The notes beneath the pieces are model-generated. The model was not told the origin of the DNA, did not search any database, and saw nothing but the letters and a program-made list of their open reading frames with translations. A stretch of 64,000 bases of DNA from Collybiopsis luxurians FD-317 M1 (Eukaryota > Basidiomycota > Agaricomycetes > Agaricales > Omphalotaceae): positions 64,261-128,260 of the forward strand of contig KN834800.1 in the NCBI GenBank assembly GCA_000827265.1, in the 5' to 3' direction. Made by a program: the position numbers and the translations under genes. Below, piece by piece: positions 46,090 to 57,126 of this stretch. Within the stretch, counting starts at the first letter, position 1, and each line of letters begins with the position of its first letter.

Positions 46090-46450
46090 TCAGGAGTCAG
46101 AGCTGTCTTATGCGATGTGAGTTGAGAGGGCAAGATCCCTCGCAGACGGTGCTCGAAATTGCTTGGTTCAACAGCTCCTCTGCTCAGATCTAGCAGTGTG
46201 AACCAGCCGTCCACGCTAACAATGGTACTTTGACAAGAGTTTGCGGAAGTACCGGATGTACATGCAAAGACTTCCCAAGATGGCGCAACAACCCGTCTAC
46301 CAACACGTGGTCGATCATATCCAGTCGATTTTTAATTCAGGTGAACTTGGCCAACTAAAGGCGGATTTTAAGCCCTCTGACAAAGACTCGACTCCGCCTT
46401 CTCTTACTCTTCTTTCGATGGAGGAATGGGGTGTTGTGGTTGAGTAGCTG
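46090..46450 (+). pseudogene. PPR-like gene remnant, copy D
   Basis: Matches 30390-30930 of copy B in order: GGAG(T/C)...CAGA(G/A)CTG at 46101, TCTAG(C/T)(A)GTGTGAACCAGCC at 46190, GCA(A/G)AGACTTCCCAAGA at 46265, and then an open stretch VYQHVVDHIQSIFNSGELGQ ... LTLLSMEEWGVVVE (46290-46445). The last exon is the best preserved part and also recurs at 28.4, 28.7, 30.85 and 36.06 kb. The rest of the gene is absent. Confidence 0.6.
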
Positions 46451-46799
46451 TTTTTATTCGACATCATGTAGTACATGTTGATCGGTTTGTGTTAGATTCA
46501 GACAGATATGTTGCTGACGGCATATGTCCAAAACTCATCCGGCCCGTGGTTGATAATGGGTACGCGGGCTGATCGAAGTGGGTTCGCTGGCGGACCCTTA
46601 CAAAGCGGTAGTACTGATACCAGCCTTGGCTTATAAGTGGGACATGGTAGATAAATACACTCCCCTGCACAGAGAGATGATTATGGTTGATCTGCTAGTA
46701 GTAATTACATACCATGCCCTGAAGATGAAAATTGCAGATACAGGCACGGTAGATTTAAATTGGGAATACTATCTAGCAAGCCCTTGACTGGGAATAGGT

Positions 46800-47965
46800 C
46801 CATATTTACCATATCCATTGAGAGAGAATATTTAGATATTTGCTCGAGAGAGAAAGGGTCCATATCTACCATGTAGTATCTTGAGAGAGAAGTGGTTCAT
46901 ATTTACCATAGTATTCCTTGGGATGAACCAGTTCATATCTACCATAAGTTGAAATGGTCCACATTTACCATATCCCTCAAAAGGAGGATGCCATGACCGT
47001 TATCCCTGGGCAAAAGTTACCATGTCCCTTTGAAAGGAAATGGTCATTGTCATTATATACCTTGATCCTCAAAAGGGACATTAAGGGACATGATCCATAT
47101 TGACTATGAAAGGGATATCATCATGTCCCGAGTTAGAGGGGGGCATATCCTCACCATGCCCCTCAAAGTATGGTTCAAGAGGGACATGGTGAATATGGAC
47201 CATATCCCTCTGAGAGACATGGTGAATGTTCACCATACCACCCCTCAAAGGGACATGGTGGATATGGACTATTTCCCTTTGAGAGACATGGTGAATGTTC
47301 ACCATACCACCCCTCAAAGGGACATGGTGGATATGGACTATTTCCCTTTGAGAGACATGGTGAATGTTTACCATGCCACCCCTCAAAAGGACATGGTGAA
47401 TATGGACCATATCCTTCTGAGAGACATGGTGAATATGGACTATATCCCTCTGAGAGACTTGGTAAGTGTTAACCATGCCACCCTCAAACTGGGACATGGT
47501 GAATATGGACCATCTCCCTGTCAGGGACATGGTGAATGTTAACCATGCCACCCAGTAATGAATATGGACCATATCCCTGTGAGGGGACATGGTGAATATG
47601 GACCATTTCCCTGTGAGGGACATGGTGAATGTTAACCGTGCCACCCAGTAAATATGGACCATATCCCAGTGAGAGACATGGTGAATGTTTACCATGCCAC
47701 CCCTCAAAGGGACATGGTGAATGTTAAATCATGCCTCCCAGTAAATATGGTCCATCTCCCTGTGAGGGACATGATGAATGTTAACCATACCACCCAGTAA
47801 ATATGGACCATATCATTCTGAGAGACATGGTGGATGTTTACCATGCCACCCCTCAAAAGGACATGGTGAATATGAACCATATCCCTCTGAGAGACTTGGT
47901 TCATATTCACAATGCCACCCCTCAAAGGGATATAGATATGGTGAATGGACCATATCCCTTTGACA
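46800..47965. repeat. 69-bp minisatellite, CATGGT/ACCATG-rich
   Basis: Tandem array with a core unit of exactly 69 bp (units starting GAGAGACATGGTG at 47212, 47281 and 47350), flanked by variants. Each unit contains CATGGT and ACCATG blocks in opposite orientation, so single strands can fold into many hairpins. Since 69 is a multiple of three, long frames stay open on both strands (for example 47081-47707 minus and 47170-47472 plus) with repeats such as GHGEYGPYPSER. I regard these as fortuitous. Confidence 0.9.
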
Positions 47966-48714
47966 TACATTTTACCACAGTAGAATGAGGCTACTGGTTG
48001 ATTTGAGTCAACAGAAATTAATGTATTGCAAAATTAAAGGAAGATTTTAGGTAAGGGAGTAGAAGAGGTAGAGTATAGAGAGAACTTGTAAAAGAAGGTG
48101 GCTAGATTAATACTAGGGATTTACATTAAATCAGGATTTTGTCTGCAGTATACAGTAGATGAGAAAGAAAAATGGCCCTTGGTTGAGCAGAAGAGTGAGA
48201 GTAATTGTGCCTCTTGCCTGAGAAAGGGTTAAAAAGTTGGCAATTGGAGTCTCAGGAAGATACATACCACAGGTGCAATAGGGAATGGTATTTTTAAAGC
48301 AAGCAGGGTGACGTAGCAGATATTCATTGAGGATAGATTCTAAAGACATTAGAGAGGAAGAGCATTGATTTGAGAAAAATATACTGGTGATCTGTGCGTG
48401 ATTCATTGGGATAGCGGTGAGAAGTAAGGCATGGGGGCAAGCCTTGTGGATATGACACCAAGCTGCCATGAGCAAGCTGCCCATCTGAAGTTGGTAGTGG
48501 TGAGGTCAAATCTCGAGGACGAGAACAATTCCAACATCACCAACTGTCCGAATCTGACCAGTGACATTCCTGCTTATGGTTGCAATTGAGGAACCCTAAG
48601 AAAATTGTTAGCCATAGATTCGTTGATCTTGAAATTTCAAAACAAACAAAAAAAAATAGAGAAGTAAAAAAAAAAACAAAAGAAGCCAGACGGAAAATGA
48701 CTGGACTGAGATTC
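47966..48714. other. AT-rich spacer, possible retroelement tail
   Basis: The minus-strand frame 48484-48131 has an LNEYLLRHPACFKNTIPYCTC stretch that faintly resembles the RNase H end of LINE elements, but the match is too weak to call. The right part has A-rich runs near 48640-48690. Confidence 0.3.
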
Positions 48715-49465
48715 AACGCTGGACCGAAGTGTTGAGCTCAAGTTCAATGGTCAGAACCGTACAAAGGTTAAGACCGTTGAACTTGAGCTCATTGGTCAGA
48801 ACTGTAAAAACAGCTAAGACCATACAAACAGTCAGAATGGTTCAACTTGAGTTTAACAGTTAGAACCGTTCAGCTCAAGTTCAATGGTTAGAACCATTCA
48901 GCTTGAGCCCAATGGTCAGAACCATTGAACTGTTGAGCTCAAGTTGAATGGCTAGAACCATTGAGCTCAAGCTCAACAGTTAGAAACTCAAGTTGAATGG
49001 TTAGAACCATTCAGCTCGAGCTCAATGGTCAGAACTGTTAACTTGAGTTCAACGGTTAGAACCATTCAGCTCGAGCTCAATGGTCAGAACTGTTAACTTG
49101 AGTTCAACAGTTAGAACTGTTCAGCTCAAGTTGAATGGTCAGAACCGTTGAGCTTGAGTTGAACAGCTAGAACCATTCAGCTCAAGCTCAATGGTCAGAA
49201 CCGTTAACTCAAGTTGAACGGCTAGAACTGTTCAGCTTGAGCTCAACAGGCAGAACTGTTAACTTGAGTTGAATGGCTAGAACTGTTCAGCTCAAGCTCA
49301 ATGGGCAGAACCGTTAACTTGAGTTGAACGGCTAGAACCATTCAGCTCGAGCTCAACAGGCAGAACCGTTAACTTGAGTTGAACAGCTAGAACCATTCAG
49401 CTCGAGCTCAACAGTTAGAACCATTTAACTTGAGTTCAACAGTCAGAACCGTTGTACTTGAGGTA
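48715..49465. repeat. 55-bp satellite built on GAGCTC dyads
   Basis: About 13 tandem units. A typical one runs AACTTGAGTTGAACGGCTAG, then AACCATTCAGCTCGAGCTC, then AACAGGCAGAACCGTT. Each unit is a pair of 27-28 bp half-units (TTGAGTTGAACGGCTAGAAC and related). GAGCTC, CTCGAG and CTTGAG motifs form overlapping short palindromes. No coding sequence. Confidence 0.9.
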
Positions 49466-51019
49466 ATGGCTAACTGTTTGGAGTTGAGTCAAGGTGGAAC
49501 AATTACAGAACTTCGTTTCGCACCTAAACGTTCAGTGGGGGAGTAATTGACAGTGCGGGAAGGGAAAGGGAGGGGTAGAGATGCAGCAAAACTTGAGGTA
49601 GCAGTAAAATTGATGATGAGGGAAGTCAGGACACAGGAGGGACCTAGAAATGCTAACAGGAGGGTGATGGGGGCATAAAAAAATGAAAAACAGTGAAAAT
49701 GCAAAAAGAAAAAGGCAAAAAAGTGAAATCTATGAAAGGTCCACTCACCATTTAGCCCTTTTACTAAGTAAAATGGAGATAGACTTGTGGAACAAGGTTG
49801 AATTCACTGGAAAGAGCTGTGAGCCACTGACAAAAAATGTGGCAATGTAATTTACTTACCAAAATGCACCTCAAAAACCCTTAAGCTACCCACAAAAACC
49901 CTTCAGGGACTGTCTGAGCTGTGTGAGATCCAACAGTTAATCTAGAGGCAGCCTGGGTGAGGTTCAATTTGAGGGTGTTAGAAAGCTAGCTCATCCAGTC
50001 AGAGAAATAGCCTAAATCTTATCTCTAGCCAAGTACAATGAGATGCTTGAGGTGTATAGAGCTTTTCCAGAGCTCAGAGGAGCCTAGGGAAATGCTGAGG
50101 TGGGGGTGGTGGAGGTGGGTGAAGAAAGAGAGCCTAAGTGATCACATTAGTTGTTCTGATGGCATGACCTCTAACGCACCAACAGTGACTAAGACACATT
50201 ATATCCACTTGAACAACCTACAGGTGCATTTCAAAAGCCTGTAGAATGTTAATATAATGTAGATTTGTAGGAGATGAAGGTCAAATCTGGCCTGACACTA
50301 CCTTTACCCAAATGACGCATGCCCACAATGGTAAATACAAAGGTTATTAGCTGATAAGCAATGAAAGAAAAAGCATACATTGTTATTTAATTTTTAATGA
50401 GTTGGCTTTCACCGTCAAAGTTTGAATGAAGGAAAAATGGGAGAGTTCTGCCTCAATACCATGTTTTTCAGATATGACATAGATTTTTGATACAGAGCAA
50501 GACAGATTCAAGCAAAACTCAAATGTTCTAACCTAATAAAATTCCTTAAACTGACATGATTGTGAGGCATAATGCATTATGTACATTGTTCCTAGCCAAT
50601 ACCTGAATTGTAGAATGACACCTACCAAATTAGTACAATAGATGCCGGAGTATGTTGAGCATTAATCATACATCCAGTCTCAAGTGAAAGTAAAGTTTTT
50701 GATTCATTTTGGTCCAAGCCGACTCCTGAATGTCCACAATGACAACAAGGTCAAAGAGGTATGGGTAGATGTTGAGGAGGGGCAACAGGATAGTGTGGTA
50801 GTCGTAGCTGGGAAACAGAAATGGCGGGAAGGAGTATCACCAAAGTGTCCAAACTATTATACCTACATTATACCAGAGGAATCAGGTGTGATCACTATGC
50901 AATACCCATATCCCATTCTCCCAGTATACTGTACCATTTCCTTCAATTTGACTCATCTTGGGACCTGTGACCACTAATATGTGCATGAGACCTGTGACAC
51001 ATGAAAAAAATTTGACACT
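49466..51019. other. Gene-free AT-rich DNA
   Basis: No supported gene. The open frame at 50684-50977 has no recognisable motif and only a weak start context. Confidence 0.4.
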
Positions 51020-51021
51020 TA

Positions 51022-51276
51022 CAGTGGGTGCAGAAAAAGATGTCACTTCTAAATATGGAAGAACCATTCCCACCTGCACCCCAACAGCACTCCAGCCTTG
51101 TACTTTGACCACAAACTTACTCCTGTAGGTGGTAAATGCATTTTAACTACTGCTGAAATTTGTACAATGGACAAAACCATAAGAGTGATATTGGACAAGC
51201 AAAAAAAAATGAAGCAAAACCTTCAGAATCTGGGGGTTACCATATAAGGTAGTGACATCTTTTTCTGTGCCCACTG
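51022..51276. mobile_element. Tc1/mariner-type MITE, 255 bp, TA target
   Basis: The terminal inverted repeats begin CAGTGGGTGCAGAAAAAGAT at 51022 and end, as reverse complement, CAGTGGGCACAGAAAAAGAT at 51276. They extend about 35 bp. TA lies directly outside both ends (51020-51021 and 51277-51278). No transposase is inside, so it is a non-autonomous element. Confidence 0.85.
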
Positions 51277-51278
51277 TA

Positions 51279-51989
51279 GCGCCAATGTTCCGGTGAATGG
51301 TATAGCACCTTGCAGAGAATAATGGATTAAATAGGGGAAAGCTAAGTAGTGTGGCATCAATGTAGCATAGTTTGTTTCCCCCCTAATGCACTAAATATTT
51401 GCAAAACAGGTGGTACATCGATATTGATCCTTCCAATTGACATTGCTATGTACATCAAATTCTGGTATAGACCTGAGCTTGGAAGGCCTTGAAATGGCAA
51501 AAATCTAGGATGGAAAAGTGAATTCAACACTGGTCGATGTAACCTGTGACTGTCAAATCGAAGGAAATGGTATGTACAGTAATATAGGTATACCTCCAAT
51601 ATACCTCTGCATCATATGGTATAAAGTTTGGACCAATTTGGTGATGAGGTGAGCAGTAGTAATGGTATTAGAAAGGAAGGGAAGAGCTGAGGTCAATGTG
51701 TTCAGCATATTTGCACTCAACCTTCATCTTGGGACAACTATTTGGAAATGGCGAATGCGATGTGCTCGATCTAAGAACAGACAGCAAATTCACAACATAC
51801 ACCTGAGTGACTGGGGGGATTTTTGACTTACTGACAGATGCTGGCCATTGCATAGCTGAGCTGACATCGGAATGCACTAATCCAGGCAAATTGGCGCTTT
51901 CAGAAAAATAATCTGCCTGGGTCAGTACATTCACTTTGTTGCTGTTCATGCAATGAGAAAGCCTCAGAAAGGTGAAAGTTGGAGACAAG
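51279..51989. other. Spacer without supported gene
   Basis: The minus-strand frames at 51357-51599 and 51668-51988 are adjacent and could be exons, but they show no family motif and no good joint. Confidence 0.35.
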
Positions 51990-52385
51990 GGCAGGATGAA
52001 CTAGTTTCAGCAAAAGATATAGAGAGAAGTATATCCAGTAGCCAGAGCGAATCTAGACTGGAGATAGTTGGGACGAACCCAGTTCTAAAAACAGCTGGGG
52101 CTTACCCAGGCATGTTCTGTTTTGAAACAGTGAGTGTAGAAAGTAAAGGCATCATGTACTAAGCGCCAAGTACTTCTGGAGAAACAGTCATGTGTGAGAC
52201 ATTTCACCAAGTAAATGCCTAGTGAGTGCCCTTTCCTTACTTTCACCCACTGTTTCAAAATAGAGCACATCTGGGTAAGCCCCAGCTGCTTCTAGAACTG
52301 GTTTGCTCCAGTCTAGATTTGCTCTGACTGCAACTGCCGGATGTACTTATCATATCTTGTCATGCTGAAGCTAGTTCATCCAAAT
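51990..52385. repeat. Long foldback (inverted repeat), about 155-bp arms
   Basis: The left arm (about 51990-52151) and right arm (about 52230-52385) are imperfect reverse complements around an 80-bp loop. Landmarks in the left arm are GGATGAACTAGTTTCAGCA, GAGCGAATCTAGACTGGAG, CAGCTGGGGCTTACCCAG and TGTTTTGAAACAGTGAG; each recurs inverted on the right. Similarity is best near the loop and fades outward. It could be a foldback MITE or a hairpin RNA source. No clear target duplication. Confidence 0.8.
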
Positions 52386-52583
52386 CCTACCTCGCATGTT
52401 CTTGTAGGCCATGACAGTTCAAGTCTACCTTCTCTATCTTCAAATTCCCATGAAAATTTTCTCGCCTAGACTAACCTGGAAACTCACTTCTTTAGCTATC
52501 TTTGAGGAACGGTCTTTCAAGTTTTCAGTAAGCTTCATGGTTTAAGTTTCTATTTGCCCATTAAATAACTCCAGCAGCTCACA

Positions 52584-53160
52584 ATGCCTCTTATTCTACA
52601 CTGCCCTAGAGAGCGTGCCAGTTGCCTAGCACTTTTATATCTCTCTGTATCCTGTATCCAGGAGCTCTTTTCTGAATCAAAAACCCCATGCAATTATGTC
52701 GCCAATTTTCAGAAACAGTATGAGCTTGTTGAACTGCGAGACCAAGTTGTTCTTCTGTACAAGGGGCTTACTGAGCTTAGGCACACCAATCAGGCTGAGG
52801 GGGACTGAGTACAAAATGCACTTTTGGATTTGACCTTTCATTTGTGTGTCAACATTGTGAGTCTCGATGGGGATTGTGACTCCCAAAGATTATTTGCTTT
52901 TTTCATTGTGCTGGGTGCATTCATTTATAAGAATATTTAACTCAAAATACTGACAAATATTGTAGATATTTCTGAAGAACTTCACGAACAGCTCGGCATG
53001 CAAGCACTGTCCACAGAAGTTCATTATGTGAATGGCATTGATCCTATCTCACATATGCTGCATGGGGAACCTTCATTGGTTGCTTCTGATGGATTCCGAT
53101 TCCACCTCCAACAATGGTATTGTGAGGTGCTACTAGAGGTTACTGGATCTGCCTGTGAGT
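52584..53160 (+). CDS. Unrecognised spliced gene fragment
   Basis: Two plausible exon pieces: 52672-52800 (QKQYELVELRDQVVLLYKGL, helical, coiled-coil-like) and about 52968-53152 (EELHEQLGMQALSTEVHYVN ... FHLQQWYCEVLLEVTGSA). The first exon is preceded by an AG acceptor near 52670 (CCAGG). Codon pattern and helical heptads look coding, but I do not know the family and cannot set the limits. Confidence 0.3.
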
Positions 53161-53579
53161 ATTTTGCCGCTGTCTTACACATCATTTGATTGACTTTTCA
53201 TAGCTTCAACTACATAGAATTGTGTTGCAGTAGTTCCCTATCTATGAATTGTATCCGGTATTTCCCAATGCATCGAATAATGTTAGTAGTAACAGCTAAC
53301 ATAGTTAGTCATGTGCATTATACCACCTGCTATCTCAAATCCTCCTTGGTGATCCTCTAAATTTGTATTTTGAGTAAATTTTGCTATGAATTTTGTGGAT
53401 TTCTATTGAATGCCTGAATGAAATGAAATGAACTATCCCAGTCAAAAAATAGGATGTAAATGAGGCTGAGAAACTGCGTACCCCTTGAGGGCGCTTATGG
53501 TTATTCTTGACTTTGGCAGTTACCTTATCACTCTAACATCACCTTCCCTTCTAACATCACCTCCTCCATTCCTGTTGCC

Positions 53580-53890
53580 GGACCAGGTTCACCCTGGTAC
53601 CAGAGTTCAAGGGTTCACCCCGGGACTCAAGATATTTCCAGGTAAGGCCTGGTATATCTGGGTGAGTGTGCTACTGCAGTGGTAAAGGTTTACCGTCCCA
53701 TATACTCAAGAATTGTTTGGACCTCTGTGGTTCACCCTTACCACCACTGTTTCCCTGTCTGTTCCACATTGCTGCAGCAGGTTTGCTCTGGTGCCAGAGC
53801 TAATGGGTTAGCCTGACACTCAAGGTGAGACCAGATATCTGTTCACTCAGTGAGTTTGTGCTCTAGCGGTCATAGTTTACAGTCACAATC
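53580..53890. repeat. Diverged direct duplication of about 110 bp
   Basis: 53583-53690 and 53775-53885 align over blocks CAGGTT..CTCTGGTACCAGAG/GTGCCAGAG, GGGTT(C/A), ACTCAAG and a GTG(A)GTGTGCT..GCGGT(A/C)A(A/T)(A)GTTTAC end. The ends resemble tRNA A-box/B-box text loosely, so a short SINE-like dimer is conceivable, but not shown. Confidence 0.4.
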
Positions 53891-54078
53891 TACTGTTCTA
53901 TGTAAACATCTCATGTTCATTGTATAAATGAGATACAAATGAACTACAACTTGTATAATATTTAGTCTAAACTTGCAGCTTGCTCATTCAGGTTTTGAAT
54001 CTGTAAATGGTTCCAAATAGATATAAAAGTCCAGACATAAAGGATTGCTCTGGGCTGGGTCATGTAACTGACAGACTT

Positions 54079-57065
54079 TCATATCCTTGCTAGTCCACTG
54101 TTTCCACATTCCACTGTGCTGGAATTAATGGGGGCCATCCTAGAATCTATGTCCGCGTGGGTCTTCAAAAAAGACAATGCGGAGCATTTTGAGTGCCCCG
54201 AAGCATGGAAATCATCTATCAGAAATAGTGTCTCTGCAAAAAATTCTGGTTCCCTTGTCCAACAATATGGTCCAAGGGCGCAAGCAAAATTGTAAATGAC
54301 ACATTTTGGAGCTTTAGGCCACTGTGTCACCATTGCCAAGAAGACATTGTTTCATCCTTCTCTGGATGGAATACAGTAAAATCCATAGCATACACTGTGC
54401 GTACACCAACAAGCCATGATCCCCCCAGTTAATCACTTCTGTGAGTACTGTTCATAGTATTTGCAACAGGTTCCATTTCTTTCCTTATTAATGTCTGCAT
54501 GTCCATCCTTGGGAATTTTAGGGTATTTTGGTTGCTTTCACAGCTGGGGCATTTCATAGCAACATCCAGTCTGAACCAAATCAGTCGATTAATCTCAATC
54601 CGTTAAATACATACAAACCTTTTCCCAATCTCTCCATTCAGATACATAGTCACCTCAATGAAGAGCCTCCACAAGTGGAATGTGCTCTGTCTGCAACAGA
54701 GCATTCAGGACTTCCTCCCCTCACCGGTACATCCATGTACAAACACCCATGAGTTCATTGGAAATTCTGCCTTGCAAGCGAATCTCAGAGTCCAGAATTC
54801 TGTAGACAATTGGGACACACAGAAGTTCTCTGGAGTTTTGCTTGGTTGGCTGTTGAAGAAACACTTGAAGAGCTTGAAGACTTGTTCAGTTCAGTGTTTG
54901 GATTGTTGATTCGTCTGCACTAATCTGCATTCAAATAGTGAGTTGAATTTTTCTTTATCAAGGTATTTAAACTTACCAATTTGAACAAGGATTTAAACTC
55001 TGTCTGCGGACACCATTTGCCAGCCCCCCTAGTGGCCTCAAAACCCAGATGTTTACTGAACAGCTCACCCAAATGGGTATTCACTTGTCAAAGCCAGTCC
55101 GCTATTACAGAGAACAATTTTGTGTATTCAATTGCAGTGAGAATGTCTTTTTCCTCTTTATCTCCTCTGACTCCTAATCCACCAGCCCCCAGCCACTCTC
55201 AAAGCCTCTTTTGCCATGGACCATTGATTAGCCACTCTTGCCTGGGAAATGACTTGCTTCCCCAGATCTGAGAATCTTTGCTTGTCTCAGTCAGTGGTTG
55301 CAACCCATCGTTAACATGTTTTTGCGCAAACACAATGGACACGCCATCCCAAATAACTGTCTTGGGATAGTTTCCACACCTCGGGCATGTCTTGTCACCT
55401 TCCAGCATCAATAGACGGGCATATGCAAACCAAGCTGACCTAAAAACTGTACCTCGCGCAAATGGGCTGTACAGTTTTGTGGCTAGATATCGATAATTCA
55501 TGTGTTCCACCCAAGCTTCAAACGGTGTCACTGAGCTGCTGAATGCACTCACGTACTCATTCATGACCTCATGGCTGAATAGAACAAAATTGTTGAAGTT
55601 GAAGAGCCCAATACCTTGAGGTTCGGGTCCTATATGCCGGCGACTTTCGCGAGGGCACCTAGGGCAAGGTTGGAGTTGGATATCCACTTTGAATGCCTGG
55701 GTTAGTGTATACACTACACACTGTCATACAATAACTGGGAGTTCAGGGTTGTAGAAAGCCCGTCCTCCATCTCTGCAGGCGCACAATGCATGTGGTCCAA
55801 GTTCGATGACTTCTGGGCATACTCTGAATACTGGAAGGTGTTGCTGTATCCTATCACTCTTTCTGGTGGTGGAATAGGCAGATGAGAGATGGCCCACTCA
55901 CTGTATGCTCTCATTTGCTGCTGGTGCATTGCTACTGGATGGTTAGGTTGCCTACACTTCGAATGGAATGCCACTTACTGATATCAATTGCATCTTTGGT
56001 TGATTCCCCTTTGTCCTTTCCATACCCCATACACTTTTTTACACTATCAATATGTGCGCAGCCAAGGCCATCACAACTACACCTCCACAAACCATCACCT
56101 TTGTCTGAACCTTCATGCATCACAAAGATGCAGTTCAACAAGGCGAGGGAGCCTTTGGTTTTTGTCACAGAGAAATGATACATTGCTCACTCTCCATCAT
56201 AATCCATACGCTCTTTGGTAAACAGAATAACATGGGGACATATTCCTTCTATATCTCATGTCAACCTAATAGAACAAATTTTGACACCAACACATACCAT
56301 TCACATGGGACTGTGTGGTTTTAGAGTCATCTTGACCATGCAGCTTGAAATAACGCTTATGAAAGCACGAGAGAGACCCCAGGTGACACGAACATAACAT
56401 TCTGTGTTCACCTGACAAGTCTGTGGTCACCTCAAAGTGCGACCACTTGTTCTACAAAATATATTAGCCTTTCTCCAGGTCTTCACTAAGCATTTACTCA
56501 CTGTTCCCATCCCTGTTGCCTTGTTCCATCCTTCAACTGTGAACAAATTATCATAGAGCTTGATGAACCCGATGCATTCTGACTGAATGGCATCTACGTA
56601 AAGTGACAATTCCTTGTTCACATCATTATTGTCTTCATTCTGCATGGTTGATGTGGGCAATTCAAAGTCTTTGTCAAAGGTTTGGGCACCATCCGGCATG
56701 TTCAAACTATCATGAGATTTGCTCTCTGCTGTTTGGATGCTATCCAAGACACTCTTTGGTGTTGGCCCCATGAATATCTCTGCATTACCAGAGATCTTCC
56801 TATCCTTTGCTGTCGTATGTGCAAATAATTTGCTGGAATTGGATTTTACATTCTGTGTGTATTTTTGGGTAACAAGGCATGTTTTTCTTTGCAGACTGAC
56901 TTGATCTTCTGTCTGTCCTTTACCTCGACCCAAGAGGGATACAGTGTCCCATTCAGAGGTCCGCCGTAAGGATGGTAGTGGTTCAGGTGAGGTGGGCCTG
57001 AAACTTTGCTTCATGGTGGTCAACCAGTTGAGACTTGGGCAGTGAGGATCTATGTGATGACTCAT
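54079..57065 (-). pseudogene. KDZ-transposon cysteine-cluster/transposase protein, decayed
   Basis: Minus-strand multi-exon gene of the kind carried by Kyakuja-Dileera-Zisupton (KDZ) elements, often annotated HMG-domain-like. From the 5' end: a Ser/Thr-rich leader (57065-56427), a cysteine cluster WRCSCDGLGCAHI (about 56090), a conserved region at 55714-55199 with CPRCPRESRRHIGPEPQGIG and CPRCGNYPKTVIWDGVSIVF, then fragments such as QVNTHLGELFSKHLGFEA (about 55050). The last exon, 54339-54079, has the likely catalytic core: CVIYNFACALGPYC, FLIDDFHASGHSKC, NSSTVECGNSGLARI, with D, D and E in order. Stops and shifts between 55190 and 54340 show decay. The downstream end is not seen. The family name is from recalled similarity. 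Confidence 0.6.
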
Positions 57066-57126
57066 CTACTTGCTGTATAAAATCACAAACATTAGTTCAA
57101 TTTTGTTTATTTTCCTCTCTCCTTCA

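Noticed and set aside
47081..47707. 208-codon minus-strand frame of periodic His/Val/Met-rich sequence
   Set aside because: It lies wholly inside the 69-bp minisatellite, whose unit length keeps all frames open; equally long frames exist on the other strand.
48131..48484. Possible LINE RNase H tail on the minus strand
   Set aside because: Only a faint resemblance around one Cys-rich stretch; no reverse transcriptase motif nearby and no poly-A signature that I can link to it.
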